Origin: Candidatus Protistibacter heckmannii
Lineage (GTDB): Bacteria; Pseudomonadota; Gammaproteobacteria; Burkholderiales; Burkholderiaceae
DNA: 64,000 nucleotides
Assembly (NCBI GenBank): GCA_025050535.1
Contig: JALBVF010000004.1
Coordinates: 62,001-126,000 of the forward strand
Direction of reading: 5' to 3'
Positions 50,601 to 61,320 of this stretch are shown piece by piece; positions within the stretch are counted from its first letter, which is position 1, and the number at the start of each line of letters is the position of its first letter. The translations under genes were made by a program, and so were the position numbers. The notes below the pieces were generated by a model. That model saw nothing but the letters and a program-made list of their open reading frames with translations. It was not told the origin of the DNA and ran no database searches.

Positions 50601-51935
50601 TCAGCCGTTGGTTTCAGCGTAAGGATTTTTTCCTGTCCGCAGTTCGATGCGCAAAGGCGTGCCGGTCAGCTGGAAAGCATCCCGGAAACGGCCTTCCAGA
50701 TAGCGCTTGTAGGTATCCGTGACGCCGGACAGGGCATTGCCGTGGATCACGATGATCGGCGGATTGGAACCGCCCTGGTGCGCGTAGCGCAACTTGGGGC
50801 GCGACACGCCGCTGCGGCGCGGCTGCTGAAATTCCACCGCCTCGAGCAGCACGCGGGTTAGCTTGGGCGTGGGCAGCTTCGCCATGGCCGCGGCGTAGGC
50901 CTCGTCCACCGAGTGCATCAGCGCGCCGATGCCGGTGAACTTCAAGGCACTGATGTAGTGCAGCTTGGCGAAACCGAGGAATTTGAGCTTGCGCTCGAGT
51001 TCGAACTTGATGCGGTCGCGCGCATAGACTTCAAGTCCGTCCCATTTGTTGACCGCGACCACGAGGGCGCGGCCCGATTCGACGATAAAGCCGGCGATGT
51101 GGGCGTCCTGATCGGAAATGTCCTGACGGGCGTCGAGCACCAGCACCACGACGTTGGCGTCGGCGATAGCCTGCAGCGTCTTGACCACCGAGAACTTCTC
51201 GATGGCCTCGAAGACTTTGCCGCGTCGCCGCAGACCCGCGGTGTCGATCAGCGTATAGGGCTTGCCGCCGCGTTCGAAGGGCACGTGGATCGCGTCGCGC
51301 GTGGTGCCCGGCATGTCGAAGGCGATGACGCGCTCTTCGCCGATCAGCGTGTTGATCAGCGTGGACTTTCCCACGTTGGGCCGCCCGACGATGGCGATGC
51401 GCACGCCCTTCTCGGCATCGTCGCCCCCTTCCGGTTCAGGCGTGCCCAGGGTGTCCAGGGCGTCGTCCACGAGTTCGTGCACGCCGTCGCCGTGGGCGGC
51501 GGAGATCACGCGCGGATCGTCCAGTCCGAGTTCGTAGAAGTCGGCGGCCACCGAGGTGTATTTCATGCCCTCAGCCTTGTTCACCACCAGCAGCACCGGA
51601 CGGCCGGTCTTGCGTAGCTCGTCGGCGATGACGCGGTCCTGCGGCGCCAGACCCAGGCGGCCGTCGACCATGAAGATCACGACGTCGGCCTCGATCACCG
51701 CCTGGCGGGTCTGCTTGGCCATCTCGGCCATGATGCCGTCCTTGGCCACGGGCTCGAAGCCGCCGGTGTCGATGGCGATGAACGGCCGGTCGCCCACACG
51801 GCCTTCGCCGTAGTGGCGGTCGCGCGTGAGGCCCGGCAGATCGGCGATAAGGGCGTCGCGCGAACGCGTGAGGCGGTTGAACAAGGTCGACTTGCCCACG
51901 TTTGGGCGGCCGACCAGGGCGATGACGGGTTTCAT
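50601..51935 (-). CDS. der: ribosome biogenesis GTPase Der (EngA)
   Basis: The 444-residue tandem-GTPase acts in 50S subunit assembly. Two G domains are visible, with [12 protein letters not shown] near residue 8 and [12 protein letters not shown] near residue 187, each with NKAEG/NKWDG motifs, then the C-terminal KH-like domain. I chose the ATG at 51935 (MKPVIALVG), as the frame extends upstream into non-family sequence. It lies 22 bp after bamB. Intact. Confidence 0.97.
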   Translation of the reverse strand: MKPVIALVGRPNVGKSTLFNRLTRSRDALIADLPGLTRDRHYGEGRVGDRPFIAIDTGGFEPVAKDGIMAEMAKQTRQAVIEADVVIFMVDGRLGLAPQDRVIADELRKTGRPVLLVVNKAEGMKYTSVAADFYELGLDDPRVISAAHGDGVHELVDDALDTLGTPEPEGGDDAEKGVRIAIVGRPNVGKSTLINTLIGEERVIAFDMPGTTRDAIHVPFERGGKPYTLIDTAGLRRRGKVFEAIEKFSVVKTLQAIADANVVVLVLDARQDISDQDAHIAGFIVESGRALVVAVNKWDGLEVYARDRIKFELERKLKFLGFAKLHYISALKFTGIGALMHSVDEAYAAAMAKLPTPKLTRVLLEAVEFQQPRRSGVSRPKLRYAHQGGSNPPIIVIHGNALSGVTDTYKRYLEGRFRDAFQLTGTPLRIELRTGKNPYAETNG

Positions 51936-51957
51936 CTTGCGTGCTGCGCCGGCGTCC

Positions 51958-53097
51958 TTACTTGCCCGGCACGAGGCCGTAGACCCGGCTGCCGCGGTTC
52001 TGCACGACGACGGTGTCGCCCACCAGCAGCGGCGCGGCGGTGATCGGCGTGCTTTCGGTGCTGATGCGGCCGACGATCGCACCGTCGTCCACGGAGAAGA
52101 AGTGCACCACTCCCTGGTAGTCGCCGGCGACCAGCGTCTTGCCGACCAGCAGCGGCGCACCCAGGCTGCGGTAATGCAGCTTGTCGTTGCGCCAGAGCTG
52201 GGTGCCGTTGGCGAGGGCGAAGGCGGTCACCACGGATTTCTCGTCCACGCCGTAGACGCCCTTGTCGTCCATCTCGACGCCCGCGGCCGAGGAGAATTCC
52301 TTGGTCCAGATGTTGTTGCCGCTGGGCAGGTCCAGGCAGCCGATGCGGCCCTGGAAGGCGGCCGCGCAGATGGTATTGTCGCGCACTGCGGGCATGCCAG
52401 AGACGTCGATCAAGCGTTCGATCTCCGAGACGCCGCGCGCCAGAGTCAGGGTGGATTCCCAGATCATCGCGCCGTTGTTCGGATTGAGCACACCGATCTT
52501 GCCGCCGGGGAAGCCGGTGACGACCGCGCCGTTGGTCGGCAGCATGCCGAAGGCCGTACGCAGCGAGAGCGAAGCCTGCGGACGCTGGAAGGTCCAGCGC
52601 GCCGCGCCAGTGGCAGAGTCGAAGGCGAAGATGCGGCTGTCGAGCGTACGCACCAGGGCGAGCTGATTGATCAGCAGCGGCGGGGTCAGCACCTCGCCTG
52701 GCACACTCGCTTTCCACAGCGGCTTGCCGGCGCTGTCGAAGGCCAGGACCTTGCCCTTGATAGTGGCGACCACGGTGGTGATGCCGTCGCTGCCCGGGCC
52801 GCTGGAGATGTCCTCGGCGGCCTTGATCTTCCAGGCCACGGCGCCGGTCTTAGCGTTGACGCGCGCGAGCTGGCCGTCGGCCGAGGCCACGATCACATCG
52901 CTGCCCGCGGCCGCCGGCCGGAAGGCGTAGTTGCCGCCCTTGCCCACGGAGAGCGACCAGGCCTGGGAGACATACAGCTTCTGATCGATCTGCGTGAGGT
53001 CGACGGGCTTGCGGGTGCTGGAGCTGGAGCAGCTGGCCAGCAGGACGCCGGCCACGGCGAGCGCCGCCGCGAAGTACGAAAACTTGCGCATGGTCAT
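51958..53097 (-). CDS. bamB: outer membrane assembly lipoprotein BamB
   Basis: About 379 residues. A lipoprotein signal peptide ([19 protein letters not shown]) has its lipobox Cys, followed by PQQ-like beta-propeller repeats ([39 protein letters not shown]). BamB is part of the BAM complex that folds outer membrane proteins. I chose the ATG at 53097 because it places the signal peptide at the N-terminus; an ATG at 53136 would add 13 residues. Between yfgM and der, as usual. Intact. Confidence 0.94.
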   Translation of the reverse strand: MTMRKFSYFAAALAVAGVLLASCSSSSTRKPVDLTQIDQKLYVSQAWSLSVGKGGNYAFRPAAAGSDVIVASADGQLARVNAKTGAVAWKIKAAEDISSGPGSDGITTVVATIKGKVLAFDSAGKPLWKASVPGEVLTPPLLINQLALVRTLDSRIFAFDSATGAARWTFQRPQASLSLRTAFGMLPTNGAVVTGFPGGKIGVLNPNNGAMIWESTLTLARGVSEIERLIDVSGMPAVRDNTICAAAFQGRIGCLDLPSGNNIWTKEFSSAAGVEMDDKGVYGVDEKSVVTAFALANGTQLWRNDKLHYRSLGAPLLVGKTLVAGDYQGVVHFFSVDDGAIVGRISTESTPITAAPLLVGDTVVVQNRGSRVYGLVPGK

Positions 53098-53135
53098 GAT
53101 TCGCCGCGTATCGCGAAGGAGTTCAGTCTGTGCCA

Positions 53136-53771
53136 TCAGGCCCCGCCGGTCATGTCGAGTTTGAATTCCAGGAGCTGGCGCTGGGCGCCGGCTTCGGTTT
53201 TTTCCAGGGCCTTGCGATAGGCGTCGCGCGCCTCGGCCATCTTGTTCTGGGCGAGCAGCACGTCGCCGCGGCGCTCGGCGTAGAGCGAGGCGAAGGCGGC
53301 CGGCGCGGCCTTCTCACCGGACAGGGCCTTGAGGGCTTCCTCGGGCTGCTGATCGTCGATCAGCAGGGCCGAGAGGCGCAGCGCGGCGATGTGCTTGAAC
53401 TCGGGTGAGACGGCATGCTCGTTGACCCAGCGCAGCTGGGCGATGGCGCCCTTGCGGTCCTTGGCCTCGGCCATGACGCGGGCGGCGGCCAGGCCGGCCA
53501 TCTGCGCATAGGGCGTGCCGCCGAACTTGGCTTCCATGTCTCCGGCGGCGCGGCCGGCCTTGGCGGCATCGCGCGCCTGAACGGCCTTGTCAACCTCGTC
53601 GTAGAGCACCGCGGCTTCGGCCGCCTGGCGGCCCTGCCACCACTGCCAACCGTTCCAGGCCGCGGCGGCGGCCAGCACGACGATCAGCGCCCAGGTCACG
53701 CGGTTGCCGTATTCCTGCCACCAGCCCTTTAGGTTGTCGAGTTTATCTTGTTCTTCTAAATCGAAAGCCAT
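53136..53771 (-). CDS. yfgM: YfgM-like tetratricopeptide membrane protein
   Basis: The 211-residue protein has a short cytoplasmic N-terminus (DLEEQDKLDNLKGWWQEYG), one membrane span (VTWALIVVLAAAAAWNGWQWW) and periplasmic TPR-like helices (EEALKALSGEKAAPAAFASLYAERRGDVLLAQNKMAEARDAY). YfgM-type proteins associate with the Sec translocon and periplasmic chaperones. It lies between hisS and bamB. Its TGA overlaps an in-frame ATG of the bamB frame. Intact. Confidence 0.92.
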   Translation of the reverse strand: MAFDLEEQDKLDNLKGWWQEYGNRVTWALIVVLAAAAAWNGWQWWQGRQAAEAAVLYDEVDKAVQARDAAKAGRAAGDMEAKFGGTPYAQMAGLAAARVMAEAKDRKGAIAQLRWVNEHAVSPEFKHIAALRLSALLIDDQQPEEALKALSGEKAAPAAFASLYAERRGDVLLAQNKMAEARDAYRKALEKTEAGAQRQLLEFKLDMTGGA

Positions 53772-53832
53772 TGCTGTTGTGCCTTGTTCTGCTTGATGGG
53801 TGCCGCCGGACCGGGCCGGCCTGTTTACCTGT

Positions 53833-55140
53833 TTATTCGCTGGCCGACACGAAGGCGTCGATCACCGCTTCCACGAGCTGGTCGGCGGGGACGCTGCGCT
53901 GCTGGCCCTCGGCACCCTCGCCGCCGCGCAGCGACTTGAGCTGCGCCGCGCTGGCCGCGATTTCATCCTCGCCAATGATAACCGCATAGGCGGCGCCGCT
54001 GGCGTCCGCCTTCTTCATCTGCGACTTGAAGCTGCCGCTGCCGCCGTCAGCGGTGCTGTGGAAGATCACGTTGAGCCCGGCGTCGCGCAGGCGCTCGGCC
54101 AGGATCAGCGCCTGGGCGCGGGCGGCCTCGCCCTGATGGACCATGTAGACGTCGCAGCCCTCTTCCTCGGGCAGCAGGTTCTCTTCCTTTAGCAGTTCGA
54201 TCAGCCGCTCCAGGCCCATGGCCAAGCCGCAGGCCGGCGCGCTCTTGCCGCCGATCTGCGCGATCAGCGGATCGTAGCGCCCGCCGCCGGCCACCGTGCC
54301 CTGGGCGCCGAGCTTGTCGGTCACCCATTCGAAGACGGTGAGGTTGTAGTAGTCGAGACCGCGCACCAGACGGTGGTTGATCTTATAGGGAATGTTGTTG
54401 GCCTTGAGCAGCGACTGCAGGCCCTCGAAGTGGGCGCGGCTTTCCTCGCCTAGATAGTCGGCCAGGCGCGGCGCTGCCGAGACGAGGTCCTGCAGCGCCA
54501 GGTTCTTGGTGTCGAGCACGCGCAGCGGATTGGTATGCAGGCGGCGGCGCGCGTCCTCGTCGAGCTTGTCGGTGTGCTGCTCTAGATAGGCGATCAGGTC
54601 CTTGCGGTGCGCGGCGCGCTCCTCGGCCTGGCCCAGCGAATTGATCTCGAGCTTGAGGCCGATGAGGCCCAGGTCGGTGAAGAGCCGGTGGCACATGAGG
54701 ATGATCTCGGCGTCGGCATCCGGGCCGGCGAAGCCCAGGGCTTCCACACCGAGCTGGTAAAACTGGTGGTAGCGGCCACGCTGCGGGCGCTCGTGGCGGA
54801 ACATCGGGCCGATGTACCAGAGGCGCTTGGGGCCGTCGTAGAGCAGGTTGTGCTCGATGGCTGAGCGCACCGCGGCGGCCGTGCCCTCGGGGCGCAGAGT
54901 GAGCTGCTCGCCGTTGAGGCGGTCCTCGAAGGAATACATTTCCTTCTCGACGATGTCGGTCACCTCGCCGATGCCGCGCTTGAAGAGCTGCGTGTTCTCG
55001 ACGATGGGCGTTCGGATCTGCTGATAGCCGTAGGCGCGCAGCATGGAGCGCGCGACCTGCTCGACGTGCTCCCACAGCGGGGCCTCGGCGGGCAGCATGT
55101 CGTTCATGCCGCGGATGCCAGCGATTTTTTCCTGACTCAT
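53833..55140 (-). CDS. hisS: histidyl-tRNA synthetase
   Basis: The 435-residue class II synthetase has [14 protein letters not shown] (motif 2 region), [16 protein letters not shown] (His-A signature), [15 protein letters not shown] and a motif 3 segment [11 protein letters not shown]. The C-terminal anticodon-binding domain ([17 protein letters not shown] onward) is complete, which separates it from HisZ at 44.2-45.4 kb. Essential and intact. It lies 28 bp after ispG. Confidence 0.97.
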   Translation of the reverse strand: MSQEKIAGIRGMNDMLPAEAPLWEHVEQVARSMLRAYGYQQIRTPIVENTQLFKRGIGEVTDIVEKEMYSFEDRLNGEQLTLRPEGTAAAVRSAIEHNLLYDGPKRLWYIGPMFRHERPQRGRYHQFYQLGVEALGFAGPDADAEIILMCHRLFTDLGLIGLKLEINSLGQAEERAAHRKDLIAYLEQHTDKLDEDARRRLHTNPLRVLDTKNLALQDLVSAAPRLADYLGEESRAHFEGLQSLLKANNIPYKINHRLVRGLDYYNLTVFEWVTDKLGAQGTVAGGGRYDPLIAQIGGKSAPACGLAMGLERLIELLKEENLLPEEEGCDVYMVHQGEAARAQALILAERLRDAGLNVIFHSTADGGSGSFKSQMKKADASGAAYAVIIGEDEIAASAAQLKSLRGGEGAEGQQRSVPADQLVEAVIDAFVSASE

Positions 55141-55168
55141 TGATTCCCTGTTGCGCTTTTATTCTTCT

Positions 55169-56479
55169 TCAGACGGCTGCCTTGGCGGGCGTCGCGGATT
55201 CTGCACCCGCGCCGCCGTAGCGCCGGCTGACGTACTCATCGACGATCCGCTGGAACTCTTCCACGATGCGCTCGCCGCGCAGCGTGCGCGTCTTGACGCC
55301 GTCCACGTAGACCGGCGCGGCGGGCGATTCGCCCGAGCCCGGCAGCGAGATGCCGACGTCGGCCTGCTTGGATTCGCCGGGGCCGTTGACGATGCAGCCC
55401 ATCACGGCGACATTCATGCCTTCCACGCCCGGATAGCGCTTCTTCCATTCGGGCATCTGCACGCGCAGATAGTCCTGGATCTGCGCGGCCAGCTCCTGGA
55501 ACAGCGTGCTGGTGGTGCGGCCGCAACCGGGGCAGGCGATGACCATGGGCGTGAACTGGCGCAGGCCCATGGTCTGCAGGATTTCCTGGGCGACGATGAC
55601 TTCCTTCTCGCGCGGCGCGCCGGGTTCGGGAGTGAGCGAGGCGCGGATGGTGTCGCCGATGCCCATCTGCAGCAGCGCGCCGATGGCGGCTGTGGAGGCG
55701 ACGATGCCCTTGCTGCCCATGCCGGCCTCGGTGAGGCCGAGGTGCAGCGGATAGTCGCAGCGCGCGGAGAGTTCGCGATAGACGGCGATCAGGTCCTGCA
55801 CGCCGCTCACCTTGCACGAGAGGAGAATCTGCGAACCCGGCAGGCCGATCTCCTCGGCGCGCGCGGCCGAATCCAGGGCCGAGGCGATCAGCGCCTCGTA
55901 CATCACCGTCTGGCCGTCGGCAGGCTCGGCACGGCGGGCGTTCTCGTCCATCATGCGCGCCAGCAGATCCTGGTCGAGGCTGCCCAAGTTCACGCCGATG
56001 CGCACCGGCTTGTCGTACTTGCAGGCGAATTCGATCATCTGCGCGAACTGCGCGTCGCGCTTGGCGCCCTGGCCGACGTTGCCGGGATTGATGCGGTATT
56101 TGGACAGCGCGCGGGCGCAGTCGGGGTAGTCTCGCAGCAGCAGGTGGCCGTTGTAGTGGAAGTCGCCCACCAGGGGCACGTCCACGCCCATGCGGTCGAG
56201 CTGCTCGCGGATCGCGGGCACCGCGGCGGCGGCGGCCGGCGTGTTCACGGTGATGCGCACCAGCTCCGAGCCGGCGTGGGCCAGCTCCTTGACCTGGATC
56301 GCGGTGCCGATGGCGTCTTCGGTGTCGGTGTTGGTCATCGACTGGACGCGCACCGGCGCATCGCCGCCCATGAGGACGCGGTTCGCGCCCCAGGCGATCA
56401 CGGCCTGGCGCGTGCGCCGGCGCGGCGCGGGACCGGAGGCGATGCGGGTCAGATCGGAGATGCAGTCTTGGCCGGACAT
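55169..56479 (-). CDS. ispG: 4-hydroxy-3-methylbut-2-enyl diphosphate synthase
   Basis: The 436-residue Fe-S enzyme performs the penultimate MEP-pathway step of isoprenoid synthesis. The TIM-barrel part starts with [13 protein letters not shown] and the C-terminal [4Fe-4S] ligands lie in [15 protein letters not shown] and [15 protein letters not shown]. The insert-bearing length is typical of betaproteobacteria. Essential and intact. Confidence 0.97.
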   Translation of the reverse strand: MSGQDCISDLTRIASGPAPRRRTRQAVIAWGANRVLMGGDAPVRVQSMTNTDTEDAIGTAIQVKELAHAGSELVRITVNTPAAAAAVPAIREQLDRMGVDVPLVGDFHYNGHLLLRDYPDCARALSKYRINPGNVGQGAKRDAQFAQMIEFACKYDKPVRIGVNLGSLDQDLLARMMDENARRAEPADGQTVMYEALIASALDSAARAEEIGLPGSQILLSCKVSGVQDLIAVYRELSARCDYPLHLGLTEAGMGSKGIVASTAAIGALLQMGIGDTIRASLTPEPGAPREKEVIVAQEILQTMGLRQFTPMVIACPGCGRTTSTLFQELAAQIQDYLRVQMPEWKKRYPGVEGMNVAVMGCIVNGPGESKQADVGISLPGSGESPAAPVYVDGVKTRTLRGERIVEEFQRIVDEYVSRRYGGAGAESATPAKAAV

Positions 56480-56523
56480 GGGTTGCCTTGGATCAGGAAA
56501 CTTGGGTCAGGAAAGCATGAGCT

Positions 56524-57582
56524 TCATGGGGCTGCTCTTGTCGCGCTTGAGCTCGACCGGCTTGCCGCGGAATTCCAGCACGTCCACCGCCGAAGGATTG
56601 CCAAGCGTGAGCTGCAGCTCGCTGGCGCCGGGCAGGCGCTTTTCCTCGCCGGCCTTGCCCGTGCCGCGCGCCAGCAGCTCGAACCAGCATTCTGAGGCGA
56701 AGACGATGCGCTCACAGCGCTCGCCGAGGCGCTCACGCTGTCGCTGGCGGCGTTGTCGGCCACCGGCGCCGCCTCCGATTGCGCCAGCTGCGCGGGAGCC
56801 GGCTGGACGGCGGGCGCGGGCGCCACGACCGGAGTAGCGTTCGGCTCGGCGCCACGGTCGGAGAGCAGTTGCCAGGCGAGGAAGATGGCGACGAGCGCCA
56901 CCAGCACCGCGGCGGCGATCACCCAGGCGGGCGGCATCTTCGAGCGGCCGCCCAGGCCGTGGCTGCTGCCGACGGGACGATAGGCCGGCGTTTTGACCGA
57001 GATCGACGCAGGCTCGAGCACGTCCTGCTCGGGGTCGCGCCCCAGCACCGCGAGCTGCGGCTCGACGTCGACGCCCACGATCTTGGCCACGCTGCGCACC
57101 AGGGCGCGCGCGAAGACCATGGAGGGCAGCTTGTCGAGCGCGCCGGCCTCGATGGAGATCAGCATCGCGACGGGCACCTTGAAGCGGAAGCTCAGGTCTT
57201 CGATGCTCATGTCGGCGGCCTCGCGGCCTTGCCGCAGCGCCATGCCCATTTCCTGAGGGATGGTCAGGCCGTTGTCCTCTTCCTCGTCGACAGAGGGGCC
57301 GGACTCGGATTCAGCGGCCGGCTCGGAGGCGGCATCCGATGCGGCCGCGGCGGTGACTTCGAGTCCGGCTCCTGCGGCGGACTCCTGCTCATGCGCCGAG
57401 ATGGCAGATTCGGGAGCGTCATGCGCGGTGACGACAGGCGCCCGCTCAGTGGCGGACGCATCCACTGCCGTCTTTCCGGCAGCCTGCACGAAGGCCGCTT
57501 GATCGGCGGCGCCCTTCGCTTCGGGCGCCTCCACCGGCTCTGCGAGCGCGGCGCCAGCCTGGTGTTTATCAGAGTCCGACAT
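56524..57582 (-). CDS. rodZ: RodZ-like HTH membrane protein with frameshifted C-terminal domain
   Basis: RodZ anchors MreB and shapes the cell. The N-terminal extension (Ala/Glu-rich) is followed by the HTH domain (MGMALRQGREAADMSIEDLSFRFKVPVAMLISIEAGALDKLPSMVFARALVRSVAKIVG) and one membrane span (PPAWVIAAAVLVALVAIFLAWQLL). After an Ala/Ser linker the frame goes wrong near 56730. The other frame gives RIVFASECWFELLARG and the rest of the periplasmic DUF4115 domain, stopping at 56507. The cytoplasmic and membrane parts are intact; the periplasmic domain is lost unless the shift is an assembly error. Confidence 0.85.
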   Translation of the reverse strand: MSDSDKHQAGAALAEPVEAPEAKGAADQAAFVQAAGKTAVDASATERAPVVTAHDAPESAISAHEQESAAGAGLEVTAAAASDAASEPAAESESGPSVDEEEDNGLTIPQEMGMALRQGREAADMSIEDLSFRFKVPVAMLISIEAGALDKLPSMVFARALVRSVAKIVGVDVEPQLAVLGRDPEQDVLEPASISVKTPAYRPVGSSHGLGGRSKMPPAWVIAAAVLVALVAIFLAWQLLSDRGAEPNATPVVAPAPAVQPAPAQLAQSEAAPVADNAASDSVSASASAVSASSSPQNAGSSCWRAARARPARKSACPAPASCSSRLAILRRWTCWNSAASRSSSSATRAAP

Positions 57583-57597
57583 GGGAATTTCCGGATG

Positions 57598-58734
57598 TCA
57601 TCCCCTGCTCCCTGCCATAGACACCACCGGAATGCCGCCCAGGGCGGCGCGGCCGCTGCGCTCGGAAAGGCGGGTGCGGTCCTGCACTTCACCGGCGAGC
57701 TGACCGCAGGCGGCGTCGATGTCGTCGCCACGAGTCTTGCGGATGGTGGTGACGATGCCGGCGTCAGCCAGCACCTTGCCGAAGCGGCGCACGCGCTCAT
57801 CCGGGGAGCGCAGCAGGCCGGATTCGGGGAAGGGATTGAAGGGAATCAGGTTGAATTTGCACGGCAGGCCTTCGACCAGACGCACGAGCTGACGCGCCTG
57901 CGCGGCGCTGTCGTTGACGCCGTCGAGCATGCAGTACTCGAAGGTGATGAAATCGCGCGGGGCGAACTCGAGGTAACGCTTGCAGGCCGCCAACAGCTCG
58001 GCCAGCGGATATTTACGGTTGATCGGCACTAGGTCGTCCCGCAATTTGTCTTCGGGGGCATGCAGCGAGATAGCCATGGCCACGGGCAATTCCTGGGCAA
58101 GGCGGTCGATCATGGGGACCACACCCGAGGTCGAGAGCGTCACGCGGCGGCGCGAGAGGCCGTAGGCGTTGTCGTCGAGCATCAGGCGCATGGCGGTGAC
58201 GACGTTGTCGAAGTTGAGCAGGGGTTCACCCATGCCCATCATCACCACGTTGCTGATCACGCGCTCGTCGGGCGTGCCGCGCTGTTCGCGCAGCAGGCGC
58301 TCTGCCATCCAGAGCTGGCCGATGATCTCGCCCACCGCGAGGTTGCGCGAGAAGCCCTGCTTGCCGGTCGAGCAGAAGCGGCAATTCACCGCGCAGCCGG
58401 CCTGCGAGGACACACACAGCGTGCCGCGGTTTTCCTCGGGGATGAAGACGGTTTCGACGGCGTCGCCATTGCCTACGTCGAGCAGCCACTTGCGCGTGCC
58501 GTCCGCAGAGGCCTTGTCGCCGATGATCGCGGGGGAGCGGATTTCGGCGCGGTCCCTGAGCTTCTCGCGCAGGGACTTGGCCAGGTCGGTCATCGTGTCG
58601 AAATCGGCGGCGCCGCGCTGGTGGATCCAGCGCGGCAATTGGCGGGCGCGAAAAGGCTTCTCGCCAAGTTCACCGCAGTAGGCGGCAAGCCGGTCGACAT
58701 CAAAATCGAGAAGGTTTGTCCTCGTCTGGCTCAT
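57598..58734 (-). CDS. rlmN: 23S rRNA/tRNA adenine-C2 methyltransferase
   Basis: The 378-residue radical-SAM enzyme methylates A2503 of 23S rRNA and A37 of some tRNAs. The cluster motif is [11 protein letters not shown], preceded by [20 protein letters not shown] and the catalytic Cys region [11 protein letters not shown] follow. I chose the ATG at 58734 ([12 protein letters not shown]); the frame extends 21 codons upstream without homology. It ends 15 bp before rodZ, where many relatives carry pilW. Intact. Confidence 0.96.
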   Translation of the reverse strand: MSQTRTNLLDFDVDRLAAYCGELGEKPFRARQLPRWIHQRGAADFDTMTDLAKSLREKLRDRAEIRSPAIIGDKASADGTRKWLLDVGNGDAVETVFIPEENRGTLCVSSQAGCAVNCRFCSTGKQGFSRNLAVGEIIGQLWMAERLLREQRGTPDERVISNVVMMGMGEPLLNFDNVVTAMRLMLDDNAYGLSRRRVTLSTSGVVPMIDRLAQELPVAMAISLHAPEDKLRDDLVPINRKYPLAELLAACKRYLEFAPRDFITFEYCMLDGVNDSAAQARQLVRLVEGLPCKFNLIPFNPFPESGLLRSPDERVRRFGKVLADAGIVTTIRKTRGDDIDAACGQLAGEVQDRTRLSERSGRAALGGIPVVSMAGSRG

Positions 58735-58800
58735 CGGCTTCCATCTTGCCTGTCGGCGGAGCGCTGCGTCTATGGCGCAGCGCCCCGCCACGCGCACAGG

Positions 58801-59226
58801 TCAGCGCGAGCAGATCTGCATGTCGGGGAAGAAGAAGGCCACTTCCACGGTGGCGGTTTCAGCGGCGTCCGAGCCGTGCACCGCGTTGGCGTCGATGCTG
58901 TCGGCGAAGTCGGCGCGGATGGTGCCCTTGTTGGCCTTCTTCGGGTCGGTGGCGCCCATCAGCTCGCGGTTCTTCTCGATGGCGCTCTCGCCTTCGAGAA
59001 CCTGGATCATCACCGGGCCCGACACCATGAAATCGACCAGGTCTTTGAAGAAAGGACGGGCGGCATGCACGGCGTAGAACTGGCCGGCTTCCTCGCGGGA
59101 CAGGCGCACCATCTTGGCGGCAATCACCTTCAGGCCGGCAGCTTCGAAGCGGGCATAGATCTGGCCGATCACGTTCTTGGCCACGGCGTCAGGCTTGATA
59201 ATCGACAGGGTGCGTTCGATCGACAT
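58801..59226 (-). CDS. ndk: nucleoside diphosphate kinase
   Basis: The 141-residue enzyme equilibrates NTP pools. Active-site motif [12 protein letters not shown] carries the phospho-His (about residue 117). [15 protein letters not shown] and [14 protein letters not shown] are typical. First gene of the minus-strand block running down to purA. The 188 bp upstream, to the IS630 copy, hold no further gene. Confidence 0.97.
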   Translation of the reverse strand: MSIERTLSIIKPDAVAKNVIGQIYARFEAAGLKVIAAKMVRLSREEAGQFYAVHAARPFFKDLVDFMVSGPVMIQVLEGESAIEKNRELMGATDPKKANKGTIRADFADSIDANAVHGSDAAETATVEVAFFFPDMQICSR

Positions 59227-59414
59227 GTAAAAAATCCAAAAAATGAAGAATTTAGCTGCAGAATTTTAGCCGGTCATTCTAGCATGAAAGCATTAAAATC
59301 AGTAAGGCGTACAAGCGTCCCGGGCGTTTTCATCGCCTTTTCCGGATTTCTATACTGCGCTGCAACATAGATTCAACGGGCCTCCCGGGCACTTTCCGCG
59401 CAAATTCAGCCCTA

Positions 59415-60538
59415 TTGATTCGGCATTAAGAAGTTTTCATGCGGCGTATTTGACGCGGGGATCCTGGAAGTAGGACTTCACGCGTTCGGGATGGGTTTCG
59501 ATGAACGCCATGTGGTTCTTTGCTGCGGCGTGTAATTTGGCCTTTGTTCTGACGGGGACTCGTGTGCTGATGACATGTTTCAGGTCGGCGTTGAGTCGCT
59601 CATCCAGATTGAGCTCCGAGCTGTAGCTTGGCAGGTAAAAGACTTCGATGTCAGCTTGGTGCTCGGCAAGCCATGCCTTGACCGGCTTGCAGTGATGCAC
59701 GCCGAGGTTGTCGAGGATCAGGAACACTTTCTTGCCCGCGCGCTTGCTATCGGCCACCAGCGCCTCGAAGAGCTCAATGAGCTTCTCGTGGTTAAAGGCA
59801 CCATCGATGATCATCCAGCTTGCCTTGCCCTGATTGGTCACTGTGGAAATCATCGACAGCTTCTGTCGCGTACCTCTAACCGCCATCGTGACCGGGGCTT
59901 GCCCTTTTGGAGCATAACTGCGGCCCCGAACATCCGTATTCACCAACGCGGTTTCGTCACCCCAGTGAATCTCGCCACCTTTGGCCTTGGCACGCTTCTC
60001 GATGGCCAGATACTCCTGATCGATCCACTGCTTGACAGACTCCGGTCGCTGTTCGTAAGCGCGCTTGATCGGCTTTTTCGGCGTGAAACCCCAGCGCTTG
60101 AGGTAGTCTCCGACCGCACGTATTGAGAGTCTGAACGCGTATTCCTGTTCGATGAACAGCATGATCGCGCCTCGCGTCCAGAGCGCAGATTCCATCTTCA
60201 ACTGCTCCGGACGTTTGTCGCAGATCGTGCGCCGGATTGCTTCTTCTTGATCCGCATTCAGCCGTCTTCCGTCTCCTGGCGTACGAGCTCGTGGGTTCGG
60301 CTTCAGGGCCGCCGCGCCCCCTTCTTCATAGAGATCAATGGCCAGTCGAGCCGCCGGGTAACTCAGCCCTGTCAACTCCGCGATGGCCATGACTCCGTAT
60401 CCCTTCCGATGCAACCTAACGACCTGCTTTCGCCTCTCGTGCAGTTGCTTCAGTTTCTGGTATCGAGCGTTTTCTTTTTCTATGCCAATTCGCATGCCAG
60501 AAATGATAATAAACTCAATCTTTATATTGCCGCGTCAA
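59415..60538 (-). mobile_element. IS630-family insertion sequence, copy B
   Basis: 1124 bp bounded by TA at 59413-59414 and 60539-60540. The ends are TTGATTCGGCATTAAG and, inverted, TTGACGCGGCAATATA. It lies between ndk and a degraded two-component operon, with its right boundary only 11 bp before the regulator start codon. Near-identical to copy A over most of its length, indicating recent transposition. Confidence 0.94.
59437..60495 (-). CDS. IS630-family transposase (copy B)
   Basis: The 352-residue DDE transposase has the same domains and catalytic D-D-E as copy A. The start differs: the ATG used by copy A is ATA here, and an ATG 4 codons upstream (MRIGIEKEN) takes over. The native TGA stop after KYAA is present. 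Differences from copy A are few, for example Asp for Glu in RRTICDKRP and Ser for Pro in PSYSSELNL. This is the best candidate for an active transposase in the window. Confidence 0.94.
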   Translation of the reverse strand: MRIGIEKENARYQKLKQLHERRKQVVRLHRKGYGVMAIAELTGLSYPAARLAIDLYEEGGAAALKPNPRARTPGDGRRLNADQEEAIRRTICDKRPEQLKMESALWTRGAIMLFIEQEYAFRLSIRAVGDYLKRWGFTPKKPIKRAYEQRPESVKQWIDQEYLAIEKRAKAKGGEIHWGDETALVNTDVRGRSYAPKGQAPVTMAVRGTRQKLSMISTVTNQGKASWMIIDGAFNHEKLIELFEALVADSKRAGKKVFLILDNLGVHHCKPVKAWLAEHQADIEVFYLPSYSSELNLDERLNADLKHVISTRVPVRTKAKLHAAAKNHMAFIETHPERVKSYFQDPRVKYAA

Positions 60539-60551
60539 TAGAATCCCGTCC

Positions 60552-61305
60552 ATGAGCCAACGCGCCAATCTGCTGATCGTCGACGACGAGCCCGAGCTCG
60601 GCGAAATCATCCGCGAATACTTCACAAGCAAAGGCTATGCCGTGACGGTGGCCGCCAGCGCCGCCGACGCGCGCCGGCACCTGGCCGACAACCAGGCGGA
60701 TCTCGTCATCCTCAACATCAACATGCCCGGCGAGGACGGCCTGTCGCTGGCGCGCTGGCTGCGCGCCGACAAGCCCGGCATGGGCATCGTCATGCTGACC
60801 ACCGCCGCCGAGGTGGTGGACCGCATCGTTGGCCTGGAGATCGGCGCCGACGACTACGTGCCCAAGCCCTTCGATCCGCGCGAGCTGCTGGCGCGCGTCG
60901 CCAGCGTGCTGCGGCGGACCGCCGCCGCAGCCGGCGCCTCGGGAAGCGCTTTGGCAAACGGCCTTGGCGGCGTGGACGCGGCCGCGGCGGAGAAGATCCC
61001 CTTTGGCCGCTGCATCCTCGACACCGGTCTGCGCAGCCTCCTGGATCGCGAGGGCCGGCCCGTGCCCACGACCGCCAAGAAATTCGACCTTGCTCAGCGT
61101 CTTCGCCGGCAATCCCAACCGCGTGCTCAGCCGGGACCAGCTCATGGAGCTGGCCCACCACCGAGACTGGGAAGCCTTCGACCGCTCGATCGACCTGCGC
61201 ATCATGCGGCTGCGGCGCAAGATCGAGCCCGATCCCGAGAAGCCCGCCGTCATCAAGACGGTGCACGGCGCGGGCTACATCTACGTGCCCGACACACAGG
61301 CCTGA
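60552..61305 (+). pseudogene. OmpR-family response regulator, frameshifted and lacking phospho-acceptor Asp
   Basis: The receiver domain starts LLIVDDEPELGEII and keeps the acidic pocket and the Lys of PKPFDPREL. The phospho-acceptor position reads LNINMPGED, with Asn55 (AAC at 60714-60716) in place of Asp. A frameshift near 61092 follows AKKFDL. The winged-helix domain continues in another frame: VFAGNPNRVLSRDQLMEL to VHGAGYIYVPDTQA. With a lost Asp and a split DNA-binding domain, it is a pseudogene. It pairs with the kinase downstream. Confidence 0.88.
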
Positions 61306-61320
61306 GCCCGATCCTCCCGA

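Noticed and set aside
49422-60540. The 49.4-60.5 kb segment as a composite transposon bounded by two IS630 copies
   Set aside because: The segment between them is the conserved der-to-ndk housekeeping block in its native order, so the copies are independent insertions.
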